NCBI GenBank assembly: GCA_947561715.1
Contig: OX387204.1
Coordinates: forward strand, 6,081,001 to 6,145,000
DNA: 64,000 bases
Source of the DNA: Ascidia mentula
Taxonomy: Eukaryota > Chordata > Ascidiacea > Phlebobranchia > Ascidiidae
Direction: 5' to 3'
Shown here in pieces: positions 56,401 to 64,000 of this stretch (its first letter is position 1; each line of letters opens with the position of its first letter). The translations under genes and the position numbers were made by a program. Under the pieces are notes generated by a model. The model had not been told where the DNA came from and did no database searches. It was given only the letters and a program-made list of their open reading frames with translations.

Positions 56401-59400
56401 GTCAGTCATCGTGCGAGTCTTCTTTTAATTTTCACAACCGAATGTCCAAACTACACAGCAATGTGAAAGTTCACCGTGGATATATCACAACGCAAAGCTT
56501 TTTTTTATAACGGCTCTCTACAATTCTCTGTAACATAAAAACATCGATTAGATAATGAAAGCGAGTGATAAAGTTGTTTGGTTTATCGGTAGGCCAGTGG
56601 TCCTCAAACCTTATCGGTCACCAGCCTCCCTTTAAAAACAATCAAATTTCTTTGTTTAAATTGCGCGACTTCCTTTAAAACTGAATTGAACGCACAAGGG
56701 AGTCGCGACGTACAGTCAGGCCAATAGTTCTCAAACTGATGCGTTGGATTGCGTGTTTATGGGCGTCGCGTAGCACTTTACACAAAGAAAACCATTCAGG
56801 CAAATAATACATTAAGTCATGCCTATTGCGATTGAAAACTGTACGGTGAATCTTTCCCAATGTACTGAACGCTGAGCAACTGGTTGTTACATTTCCATGA
56901 CGTACAGAGATAATAGCACCTCGTTGAATTGATGTCTAGAAGCTTAATGATCTGTACAGCAATTAGTTTAAAACTACGATTTGGGATCGATCAACTGCCG
57001 TTTATAGGTCATGGGCTTGTCACTAACTTTGTGGCTGTAAGGTACAAATGGTAATTTCCTATGTGCCACTACACTGATACCAGCTGCACTGCTTACAGTG
57101 TGATTAACCACCTGTAGAAAATAAATATAATCGTATTTTTAACATTGTCATTTTGTCCTTGACGCCACGACAGTTAAATGACACCTACAGTAAAATGTGC
57201 GTATTCCACGCATACCGTTGTGATATAAAATCTATATCCAGTTATCGAAATTCAGAACCATGATACAGCCAAAACAGCACACGAAATAAGTCAGTCACAA
57301 GTTAACCTGTGCAAATTGCTTCAACTTCCAAAACAACTTGGTGGAGCTAATCTTCAAGACTGTCGATCAGCGTAGACTTAAAACTGAAAAGTTCAAGCGT
57401 GTGATTATTCTGGCGCGAAAATGTAATCCCTGAAAGGAACTTTGACTTGAAACGGTCTTTTTCCTAAACAGTCTGCGTGCTTCTGGCGGAACAACCCTTT
57501 TTCGCGCACGTTTCGTTACGGTTGATAGGTTTCAAGTGATTGCGCCAGGCCGTGCAATCTTGCATGTTGCACTCCTTTCCTCGAAAAAGCGATCTAATTT
57601 AAGATCGAATGTCTGGAATGCACGAAGTTGCCGATAAACCTAACGTTGTTTTGCTTGCAGGTCACGCCTTTTCGCCCTCTGTAAGCAAGAGTGTTGAGTT
57701 GGTGGTAAAGGCTGCTACTCACTTACACCAACGAATTGCTTCCACATTCCTGCCTACAGCGGTCAAATTTCATTACATTTTTAATCTCCGCGACCTCTCC
57801 AATGTGTTTCAGGTAAGTGTTAACAAGCAGGGTGATAACTCCGTGACTGATAAAAGTCAATTCAGTGCGAAATAGGGGGTGACGTAGTTAATGTACGATA
57901 CTAAGCATACAATTCAGTGCAATTTTAGGCTCCATTGTTTGCATACAGTCACTAAGCATCGTCTAACTAGTAAACGCTACGTTTACAACTTCGATAAAGG
58001 CTTCATGCACAAGTAATACACAATTACGACGGCTACAAACTTACCTGCGCCTGTTTTAGTGCATCTTTGCTTCAAAGAGGGTTTCAAACTTTACGAACAG
58101 CACTTCTTTTGAACCTCATCCTGTACGCACGCATATACTATTGTCTGTTGCTGCTACATTGCACATAACGTAGTCAATAAAATATCAATGGCTCGTTTGG
58201 CCAAAAGCAGTTTTCCCAACAAGGGTAAGCCATTACAGCAACTTCGCTCTGCAAGTAACGTGAATCAAGCAGTAGCCTACGTCACACATTATGAATTGCC
58301 ATGCTGTCACCCCAAGGAAACTTGCTTTGCTGGTTCTATTAACAGTATCCTGTGATTTACCTTTATCTAAACTCAATATGAAACCATCAATACGAAGCGC
58401 TGTTACCAAAACGTGTACTCGCCGCGGAAAAGCTTGTCACTGCGCGCAAAGAAAAAAAACGAAGCGGTTAGGTTTCCAGCATTATTTGTATTTGTGACGA
58501 AACAAAGAAAAATATGGCGGCAATAAAACCGTAAACCGCCAGTCCTTGTTGACTGTTACTGGAGTCAGCTTTAAGCGGAATTAACGCAAGATATACGAGA
58601 TATAGACGAAAAACTGTAGTTTTTCTGAAGTAACGCATTTTCACGTATGAGCTCAAATTCTCCATGGCCTGGATTAGTAGGGAGAGCAGTACGCTGCTTT
58701 CCTGGAATGCTAAGTGTTCAGACTAAGAGAACAATTGCGTTTCACGGCAGCGGGATATGTAAGTCATTTCCATTTCCTACAAAACAATTACGGACAGGCT
58801 GAAGCCTTCATGCCACGGAAATACACGGGACAAAATTTTGAAACAAATAATTTTCAGGGCCTTTTGTTCGCCTCCCACGACTGTGTCAAGACGAATGTTG
58901 ACGTCATTCGATTGTGGCTGCATGAATCTGCGCGAGTCTACGGCGATAAAATGGTCGAGGAAAAGGATGCCACCTCCTTCGAGAAAATTCTGTCTGAATC
59001 CATGAAACGAGTATTTGAGGTATTTCCTTTAATGCACAATGTTTATCTTCAAATTGTATGTGGAACTGCAAGCGAAGGTCCACAGAAAAAATAAACATTG
59101 CTTTGCTTGTTTTTGATATTTAGGGCGGCGAGGATTTCCACGACAAAATTCTAGCGAAGCCGAACATTTTCTGTCACTTTGCTGAAGGAGTAGGGGAGCC
59201 AAGGTAAGACCACTTGTACAAAACAACAATCGGGTTTCGCAAACGTCTGGATGTTCGCCGCCAAATAAACATCCAACTAACTTGTGACAGCTCTGAAAGC
59301 GCTTCACTGAACTCGGCAAATACACAACTCTGCAAAACCTACTGATGTGAAACTGAGCTGGGTTACATTACCTCCAGCATCACGTTTCTTTAGCCCACGG

Positions 59401-62400
59401 GTAACATTATACGCACAGACGGCTCGCAAGTTAACCGTGTTTCCGATTTTGGTCCATTGGTTTTAAAACAAAAGGCTTTTGTTCCCGTTGTAGTCTGAAA
59501 AGTATTGGCCCAGACTGCATAATCCAGTCTAGTTGCTTCCAAACCACATGCAGTCATCTGAAAGTAATAAAGTCCGTTTCCTGTAACTTTTCCTTTGTGA
59601 ATTCATTAGTTCCGAAACTCACACGTAACAAGACTAGACATGTTGGGGTCTTGTGACTACATACGGGCGTGGGTAAACATTTGTTCCGAAACCTACGTAA
59701 CAAGACCCCAATTGGGGTTGTATTGTTTTGTTGATGGTTAGTGACTGCCTAGCAATAATTGCTTGAAATTCGCTGCATTACTTACCCGCAACTGACATCA
59801 AGAAAATCAATGCAAATTTTACTCTTGCGTTGGGTGAAATATAACTTCAGCTTGAATCCTGGCCTAATAACTTGGTTGGACACAAGTTTGCTTTTGAGTG
59901 CGGGCGTTTTTGCCGTTAGTTTTTCAGCGCGCGAATCTTGTTAGAAGCAATTTATCGACGAATTATGTGTGACATATCAATACAAACATTGTCGCAAACG
60001 ATTCGCCCAGAATTTTGAGATAGCGACACCGATTGTTTGAACAATATGAGACGCCATGAAAAAGGCAATATTCGACGCAATAACGCAACTCGTTTTCATG
60101 AACGTCATGTAATATTTCTGCATGATATATATCCACGTGGCTTTATAGTTACCACGTGGCTTTATAGTTACCTGTTCAATTACCTCGTAGCTTGAAGAAT
60201 ATATTTATTATTTTCTGACGTCTTGTGTTATGGGCAGATACATGCCTGTGAAGAAATGGGACGGACTTCACCAAATCCTGGTTGAAACTTTGGACAACCA
60301 CAACGACGTCCTGCCCGTTATGAATCTGGTTCTGTTCGAAGACGCGATAATGCACATGTAAGATGCCTCAAAATACTTTTTCTGTTACAGCGTCATCTTG
60401 AAAAAAATCCGCCGTCGAAAAACACAGTTTACAGTTTTTATACAAAGCATGTCAATCAAGTCATGTTGTTTTGTTCCAAATGCAGATGTCGCATCAATCG
60501 AATTTTGGAGTCTCCACGCGGCAACGCGTTATTGGTCGGCGTCGGTGGGAGTGGCAAGCAAAGTCTCTCGCGATTGGCTGCTTTCATTTCGGGACTGGAC
60601 GTCTTCCAGCTGACGTTGAAAAAGGGCTACAGTATACAGGATTTAAAGGTGTTGTAATGTTTCATTTTTCAAAATTAGGCCAAGATGTTGAGGCTCATTT
60701 TTTGTTTGTACGCTGCCACTTCTAATTATGTGTATTTTGTCGTTTGTTCGCTAACTCAGTACCTTTTGTGTAGACTTGACTGTGGTTGTCTGTGCTTCAC
60801 CGCTTTACGTGTGGCAAAGTAAATTATTATTAAAACAAACGTATGCGCTTGCAGGCGGATATTGCAAGCTTGTACATCCGCACTGGAGTGAAATGTATTG
60901 GAACCGTGTTCCTTATGACCGACGCCCACATTCCTGATGAAAGATTTCTAGTTCTTATTAACGACCATCTTGCGACAGGTAAGTACAACCACAGAGGAGT
61001 AAACCTGTTGTGAATTTATTTATAAATTATGTTGATATCCACAATTGTCCGAAAATAAATTTATTTGTATTTCTTTGATAAAATTTAGTAGCCAAATTTT
61101 GCAACAGTTACCTCTCAACGACATTCTGCTAATTTTGGAATTATTCTAATGGTTTTCAAATGAAACTACAAAAACACAAAAATAAAAATTTAGCGGTAAC
61201 ATTCTGTAAAAAAATGCAGTAGCGTTTTATTACAGGATCAGCCTGACTTTTTATCAGAAATATATATTTCGCCCCATGGGCATCTGTACTTCCTGGCAAT
61301 AAACGCAATAAAGTGATTCTAACAAAAGGCCTGCATCTGCAGTTTTGGTTAGATCCCAATTTTTCAATTTTTGAAGTTAGCGGCAGCATTTGTCTGTGAA
61401 ATTTGTATTCCACTTACCTTCAGTCTAGTTTAATTATCCAATTTTAATTTATAACACTGATTTTTTTTGAATCACAGGAGAAGTGTCTGACTTGTTCAGC
61501 GACGAAGAAACCGAAGAAATTATTACCGGGGTTCGGAACGAGGTGAGGGCAAGCGGAATGTTTGATTCCCGGGAAAATTGCTGGAACTTCTTTTTGGACA
61601 GAGTTAGAAACCAACTTAAGGTAAGTCAACCTTCATGGTCAGAACTACCGTTATCAGTTTTCAAAAATGTTTGTACAATAAGAAAAAGGATGAATTTGGA
61701 ACCAGCATTTATTGCTAATTTAGGCCGATTTTGGGTTTCTTCCCAAGGTGCGTAAATTTGAAACTATGATTTTTTTTGTTTGCTAAAAACATGAAAATCG
61801 CGATATTTTTTCCCGCGGATATCTTTTTAGCGTATTGTTTATTTGTAGCAGGCCTATATTTAACTTCTCCTGTTATCCTGGTTACAAATACCGCTTAAGT
61901 TTTCCACTTCGTATGTAGTATATGGGTCGGATATATTGACCGATGTTGCCTTGTTTTTATTTGTTAGATTGTTTTGTGTTTTTCGCCTGTTGGATCCACC
62001 TTGCGGGTACGCGGACGGAAGTTCCCGGCGCTCGTCAACTGTTGTTCCATCGACTGGTTCCACGGATGGCCGCACGAGGCGCTGGTGAGCGTCAGTCGCC
62101 GCTTTGTTTCTGATATCGATGAAATTACTGCCGAAGTATCAGGTAAGGTCATGTCATTATATCAATATTTTCCATTTAAATGCTGATTTTGAAATCAGTT
62201 ATAAGGCTTTTTTTCAAACTCAATTATCTCAAAGTCGTAAACTTAGACGCAGTAATATTTCATGCAATGGCATGATTGGCAGGATCGCCCCACTGCGCAG
62301 GTCCTTGCTTGGCGATCACAGCTATCGTATCGCGATCATTAGGTTTGCAGACTTGTCAGGAAAAAGTGGCCAGCTAGGTTGCAATACCTGGGCTGCCCAG

Positions 62401-64000
62401 CCAGCAAGCCTAATGATCGTAAACTTAGATTTGCAGCGACATGCCGCTCTATGATATATTCGCTTGTGTAGATGTTCCAGAAGGCGAGGAGACAATAGTT
62501 GACAGCATTGCCAAGTTTATGGCACATGTTCATGTCACGGTTAACGAATCAAGTCAACAGTACAAGACGAACGATCGAAGGTGAATTGCTTCGATACAAC
62601 TTCAATTGCTACCCTTGTGTTAATTTAACAACTTAATGTGTCAACAACCGTCGTTTTCTAGATTTCAAAGCGATTTCTAGATATTTCATCGTCACCATAC
62701 TGTCGCGTCATTCGTTGTGTGAATTAAAAGTCTAACTTTACTCACTGTTGTTTTTTTAACGTTTAGACACAACTACACAACACCAAAGAGTTTCCTTGAG
62801 CAAATCGATCTGTACAAGCACCTCATCCATCACACCAGCACCGAACTTACTAAGAAAATGGAGCGACTGGAAAACGGACTGCTCAAACTCCAAAACACCT
62901 CAGAACAGGTAAAGTTTAAATTATTTCTCTGTACTTTCCTAGGCCTTATACGCTATCGAAATATAAGATATATTGGCGGGCATATAACACGAGTGGGACA
63001 GAGCACAGAAACCTACAGGGTTGCACCAGACGACCTGGCCAACCAGGCACAGACGATTCTACTTTGTGTTGACTTTGCGGTCGTTGAATCACCCATCGTT
63101 ATTCGCTCAATTGCTTCTAAATGTTTCTAAAGTTAAGCATAGTATTCATTTCATTCAGGTGGATGATCTCAAAGCGAAGTTAGCGGCCCAGGAAGTTGAA
63201 TTAAAATCCCGAAGCGAAACAACCGAAAAACTGCTGGCGGGAGTCGCCAAACAAACTGAGAAGGTGGGAGCTGAAAAGGAAGTCGCTGATGCGGAGGAGA
63301 GCAAGGTGAAATACCCGGAAACTATGACATGACAAGCGCAAATTTTCCTGTTTTGTGACAATCGAAAATACCATTTCCGTCATCCATGTTCTGGCCCTTT
63401 TATTTTGAAGGTTGCTTATTAAGATACAGTATCGGAAACAAACTCAATTCACGAAGTCTATCGTTTTCTCTGCCCTTATAGGAATTTGTGATAAATACTG
63501 TTTCGTTAATTAGCAATATACATGATGGAGGGCTTATATACATAAATGGAGCAAGAAAGTCATATGCACATATAATGTAGATACATGTATGCACGGACTA
63601 TAGGACTTATTTATTTTGTCCGCATCAGGTTGCCGTTATTGCGGCGGAAGTTGCCGAAACACAACGCCAGTGTGAGGAGGAGTTGGTGAAAGCGGAACCT
63701 GCGCTTTTGGCGGCCACTGGAGCCCTTAACACTCTGAACAGAACCAACTTGACAGAGCTGAAGACTTTTGCAACTCCTCCTGAGGCCGTATCCAACGTAA
63801 TGGCGGCTGTTATGTGCCTTTGTGCCCAGGACGGAAAGATTCCTAAGGATCGTAGCTGGAGAGCTTCTAAAGTCTTTATGGGAAGGGTGAGTGCGTTGTA
63901 GACTGTGGCACTGGTATAAAATTGCTTACAGTATGTGTGACCCTAGTTGACCTCCCGCTTTACAAACATAGTAATATGAAAAGGTTGCTACAAACGCAAC
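29482..64000 (+). CDS. Axonemal outer-arm dynein heavy chain, DNAH9/11/17 type (3' part outside window)
   Basis: Sixty-five coding exons in agreeing phase give 3266 residues of an expected roughly 4500; the frame leaves the last visible exon (63629-63886) through a normal donor. First exons: 29482-29538, 30893-31087, 31379-31552, 31845-32110, 32379-32552. The protein is a ciliary motor subunit that slides doublet microtubules. Seen: tail with EWAHQIEGV; linker with [19 protein letters not shown]-loops GPAGTGKT (AAA1, about 1906), GNAGTGKS (AAA2, about 2187), GNAGCGKT (AAA3, about 2514) and GVGGSGKQ (AAA4, about 2864); AAA1 Walker B CFDEFNR; then the stalk coiled coil. Sequence around AAA1, the linker and [16 protein letters not shown] fits the DNAH9/11/17 branch better than cytoplasmic or inner-arm dyneins; I cannot separate the three paralogues. 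The start ATG gives a 19-residue charged leader and splices in phase. One intron hosts three nested genes. Confidence 0.95.
30097..30244. repeat. Perfect 41-bp inverted repeat flanked by 11-bp direct repeats
   Basis: The arms 30097-30137 and 30204-30244 are exact reverse complements with a 66-nt loop. AGCTGAATATA occurs just left (30087-30097) and again at 30274-30284, which looks like a target-site duplication around the inserted segment. The loop contains CTGAAGA, a short hairpin and GACGAAA, then AATAAA. The element lies in the first intron of the dynein gene. Confidence 0.85.
39553..39647. repeat. Partial copy of a dispersed repeat in a dynein intron
   Basis: This stretch matches 62258-62350 in order, including TGCAATGGCA, GCCCCACTG, AGGTCC, TTGGCGATCACAG and TATCGT. 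It lacks the right half of the longer copy. It lies between dynein exons 30 and 31. Confidence 0.65.
41826..45695 (+). other. Dynein AAA1 and AAA2 exons (exons 38-49)
   Basis: Exons: 41826-42059, 42137-42398, 42613-42770, 42939-43077, 43206-43377, 43479-43594, 43855-44065, 44323-44450, 44593-44741, 44864-45014, 45147-45278, 45522-45695. The AAA1 P-loop GPAGTGKT is at 42192-42215, followed by the Walker B CFDEFNR and the sensor-region [22 protein letters not shown]1 is the main ATPase site. AAA2 has [24 protein letters not shown] and [17 protein letters not shown]. All catalytic residues I can recognise are present. Confidence 0.92.
46211..46381. repeat. Long near-perfect palindrome (79-bp arms) in a dynein intron
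   Basis: The arms 46211-46289 and 46303-46381 are reverse complements with only a few mismatches and a 13-nt loop. A 15-bp motif, CC[AG][AG]GGGTAACACAA in form, occurs on both sides (46112-46126 and 46385-46399, one difference). It may be a long target duplication around the insertion. It lies between exons 50 and 51. Confidence 0.85.
47027..48051. other. Dynein intron between exons 52 and 53
   Basis: This is about 1 kb of AT-rich intron. I see no exon, RNA gene or clear repeat in it. Confidence 0.5.
48806..48811 (-). terminator. Possible polyadenylation signal of nested gene A
   Basis: AATAAA on the minus strand lies about 58 nt beyond the stop codon of gene A. Confidence 0.4.
48870..50129 (-). 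CDS. Intronless nested gene A, unrecognised family (419 residues)
   Basis: I do not recognise this gene. One uninterrupted frame starts at the Met at 50129. The first 45 residues ([25 protein letters not shown]) match genes B and C, so the start is supported by conservation. Next come GTQT at 61-64 and a CxxC pair (ICQGC, also in gene C). A predicted helical core of about 110 residues ([43 protein letters not shown]) is followed by a long Lys/Arg/Ser-rich tail that looks disordered and possibly nuclear. There is no zinc finger in frame. AATAAA on the minus strand at 48806-48811 could end the transcript. Codon-level conservation of the core among the three paralogues argues that this is a real gene. 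Confidence 0.75.
   Translation of the reverse strand: MADIFKDCYVMIRPTNCDVGPSDVRVSKMITMTGDAFLAAYKYIVVKDDKDDRQSNKVSVGTQTLPKAVAPPAQQCLDEGQICQGCKGKLDGLTEQKNESPHRHIHQPNSPTGSKRKALFETLDQKVKGIVLECENRGTELTSLEPMQYVREHLGVLHNLMHKAEGSAAAIKDLAKRLIGNMLRLINDFIENGDRPEEVIKHNQMVLAITRKIGHWRFEEDFNEIAPKREDVSKCDTASQNPELEETDLNLRGDITINRPDGGKRRTVIIKKVQVDRGSNSSHSGKADQNLQPAHLKASTNTSMKKAKRHHSPGSIADPIQKKSDSKLTQSKTRTRDIHSNICDKLKDIRHPPIDGKGVKTPAKQPPKRQEETSTSKVPNKRRALLPTPSCPKITPGQEERIRHQKTSRRPDHSHFYRS
51446..52648 (-). CDS. Intronless nested gene B, unrecognised family (400 residues)
   Basis: This is a paralogue of genes A and C and closest to [23 protein letters not shown] at 57-62, a Gln-rich linker (about 80-93), and the core with [32 protein letters not shown] and [15 protein letters not shown]. 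The CxxC pair of A and C is absent. The C-terminal third is basic, low in complexity and poorly conserved. The last 35 residues do not align with the zinc-finger end of gene C. A different frame of the same DNA has a run of cysteines there, which may be a decayed finger. One frame, no intron, same direction as A and C, which suggests local duplication. Confidence 0.72.
   Translation of the reverse strand: MNGSLDDCYVIIQPNKNDGNLAGVRTSKMITMTADVFLAVYKNIAVKDDGQSNKISVGTQTSEEDFEPPVQKGFETDAAGQQKQQLQQKKQQHLECPTISECNGLFKRLDREIRDITLNCEKQGTEPTGLEPMQYVKDHLEVLHILAHKAEGSTAELKDLVKRLIWHIARLVNDLIKNRDHPEEVIRHNQMVLAKVRNMGRWSFGEACSEVRRDEFAKHILQQNPKFDKPRPNFLYDLTINRLKGGRRVVAMKNDQIHPSSNHTRSANAEGIRPTLSRANLYVKSSKDLISSRFGPDEKKSTPNISPIYLQKTHSDIYHAGKCNRHELIDGKDRKEQATLSSPKQENRNSIKLPSKKSIVFYPCHMGKKYDRPFRAGDALLKRVCVHGRPEMQKLQFKAI
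53193..53330. mobile_element. 138-bp inverted-end element, copy 1
   Basis: The left end (GTGGCTGTAAGGTACAAATG) and the reverse complement of the right end (GTGGCGTCAAGGACAAATG) are similar, giving imperfect terminal inverted repeats of about 24 bp. The whole element is nearly identical to 57031-57168. The identity extends 9 bp further left (ACTAACTTT). There is no coding capacity. This fits a miniature inverted-repeat transposable element. Confidence 0.75.
54819..54824 (-). terminator. Possible polyadenylation signal of nested gene C
   Basis: AATAAA on the minus strand lies about 180 nt beyond the stop codon of gene C. Confidence 0.35.
55003..56409 (-). CDS. Intronless nested gene C with C-terminal CCCH and CCHC zinc motifs (468 residues)
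   Basis: This is the longest family member. Seen: N-terminal block ([31 protein letters not shown]); GTQTD at 60-64; CxxC pair (VCDRC); helical core at about 120-230 ([46 protein letters not shown]); an Arg/Ser/Glu-rich linker; then a CCCH finger at 419-438 (C-x8-C-x5-C-x3-H) directly followed by a C-x2-C-x4-H-x4-C knuckle at 440-453. CCCH fingers usually bind RNA. A CCCH followed at once by a knuckle also occurs in gag-like ORFs of some retroelements, so domestication is possible. I see no reverse transcriptase or integrase nearby. AATAAA on the minus strand at 54819-54824 may end the transcript. Function unknown. Confidence 0.8.
   Translation of the reverse strand: MTDMLSGCYVLIRPPNSGDSQFDFLSSKMITMTADVFLAVYKYMTLKENPKPVVKKTTQGTQTDPGTEEMYMQHNADGGQVCDRCRNKLSESPNSFSDTALSPPQNQQTRKYAPPASEEEIRAMFVKLTPEIRDISLHCEQEGKDVTKLDPMKYVEEHLQVLQYLCHKANGSLAALKYLTKKFLWYVIRLVNEFVENPDTPDRVIRHNQSVLVTVRKSRRWSFRDAIDQVTKEKEQQKNALTNPAGHTRVENPRPISKPLSHVPENRQENDGRRSGNIKCDNKPPAAPLAGDRINLRCGRQSQMTEMAVTKQRRERSRTASSDTHSERESIGEPLSDDDVAARRGRLLKRPIAGDLDHSPSTKKLAVPPNPRDPRRAAHLRPEQENRPRDVDRRHETEGSSWDGWGAQRKQKMFQPNVCRFFNLRNGCRHGKNCHFSHLCRVCRSPSHGQSTCNQLPRCGSVDDDMPI
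57031..57168. mobile_element. 138-bp inverted-end element, copy 2
   Basis: Nearly identical to copy 1 at 53193-53330, in the same orientation, with small differences near the middle. With copy 1 it brackets nested gene C. The shared ACTAACTTT on the left suggests either an insertion-site preference or that both copies come from a larger duplication. Confidence 0.75.
57813..58857. other. Dynein intron between exons 54 and 55
   Basis: This is about 1 kb of intron with scattered short frames and no recognisable feature. Confidence 0.4.
59204..60237. other. Dynein intron with short internal repeats
   Basis: This intron holds a 19-bp unit repeated twice in tandem (60133-60170, starting CCACGTGGC). 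It also holds a pair of TTCCGAAAC...GTAACAAGAC motifs at about 59610-59710, partly in inverted arrangement. No gene was seen. Confidence 0.5.
62248..62416. mobile_element. 169-bp insertion flanked by 13-bp direct repeats in a dynein intron
   Basis: TCGTAAACTTAGA occurs exactly at 62235-62247 and 62417-62429 and looks like a target-site duplication. The left part of the insert matches the partial copy at 39553-39647. CCTAATGATC near its right end is the inverse of GATCATTAGG in its middle, so the element can fold back. I do not find convincing tRNA-type A and B boxes, so I do not call it a SINE. Confidence 0.65.

Larger units (their letters stand above)
48149..57660. other. 9.5-kb dynein intron hosting three opposite-strand genes
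   Basis: The donor at 48149 (gtaaga) and acceptor ending at 57660 (ttgcttgcag) join AAA3 codons in phase. The intron is far longer than the others in this gene. It contains the minus-strand genes at 48870-50129, 51446-52648 and 55003-56409 and two copies of a 138-bp inverted-end element. The stretches 50130-51445, 52649-55002 and 56410-57660 otherwise show no recognisable gene. Confidence 0.85.
45826..57812 (+). other. Dynein AAA3 exons, split by the gene-hosting intron (exons 50-54)
   Basis: Exons: 45826-46030, 46577-46742, 46924-47026, 48052-48148, 57661-57812. The P-loop GNAGCGKT is followed by [19 protein letters not shown] and [19 protein letters not shown]. The last exon continues with [22 protein letters not shown], a hallmark of this dynein branch, and shows that the 9.5-kb gap is a true intron. 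Confidence 0.92.
58858..63886 (+). other. Dynein AAA4 and first stalk coiled-coil exons (exons 55-65)
   Basis: Exons: 58858-59019, 59124-59203, 60238-60357, 60486-60648, 60855-60978, 61478-61620, 61968-62142, 62472-62580, 62767-62908, 63159-63305, 63629-63886. The AAA4 P-loop GVGGSGKQ is followed by [21 protein letters not shown] and [20 protein letters not shown]. The last exons are Glu/Lys/Gln-rich and start the stalk coiled coil that leads to the microtubule-binding domain, ending near [11 protein letters not shown] and [15 protein letters not shown]5, AAA6 and the C-terminal domain are outside the window. Confidence 0.92.

Noticed and set aside
29482-63886. CRISPR arrays, rRNA genes, tRNA genes or bacterial-type operons in the window.
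   Set aside because: None seen; regularly spaced repeats and cloverleaf-like sequences are absent, and the gene structure is plainly animal.

Overview
This is a eukaryotic nuclear window of AT-rich DNA. Its genes have many short phase-matched exons and introns as small as about 53 bp. The gene content is animal: an axonemal outer-arm dynein, exocyst Sec6, and mosaic secreted proteins. Compact genes, ciliary content, many trefoil, TSP1, WxxW and FReD modules, and a cationic peptide precursor laid out like ascidian defence peptides all suggest a tunicate of the Ciona type. The species is an inference and was not confirmed by any search. Exon maps below come from reading splice sites by eye and checking that phases agree at each junction.

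Layout. (1) 367-4940 (+): secreted Ly6-like / sushi x2 / vWA protein. (2) 7094-14015 (-): complete 19-exon EXOC3 (Sec6), convergent with gene 1. (3) 15038-19565 (+): secreted protein with a Cys-rich module, five WxxW (mucin/CILP-type) domains and a C-terminal fibrinogen-like domain; it is head-to-head with EXOC3 across about 1 kb. (4) 20456-24907 (+): secreted trefoil / Thr-Ser-rich mucin / TSP1 protein. (5) 25738-26298 (+): a 95-residue precursor with a signal peptide, a 30-residue Arg/Tyr-rich segment and an acidic tail, a good candidate for a new host-defence peptide. (6) 29482 to beyond 64000 (+): an axonemal dynein heavy chain of the DNAH9/11/17 type. Sixty-five coding exons are visible (about 3266 residues), from the N-terminus through the tail, linker, AAA1-AAA4 and into the stalk; the 3' part lies outside the window.

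The most unusual region is the 9.5-kb dynein intron at 48149-57660. It holds three intronless genes on the opposite strand (419, 400 and 468 codons) that form a diverged family I do not recognise. They share an N-terminal block, a TQT motif and a helical core. Only the 468-residue member ends in a clear CCCH zinc finger plus a CCHC knuckle. Two near-identical 138-bp elements with inverted ends lie on either side of that member.

Other repeats include long foldback elements in introns and intergenic DNA, several flanked by 11-15 bp direct repeats, and a hAT-like element. A perfect RFX X-box palindrome lies 1.3 kb upstream of the dynein start codon. Genes 1, 3, 4 and 5 are all secreted and of types found in mucus or innate defence, so the left 26 kb may be a loose cluster of secreted mucosal/immune genes around the housekeeping gene EXOC3.
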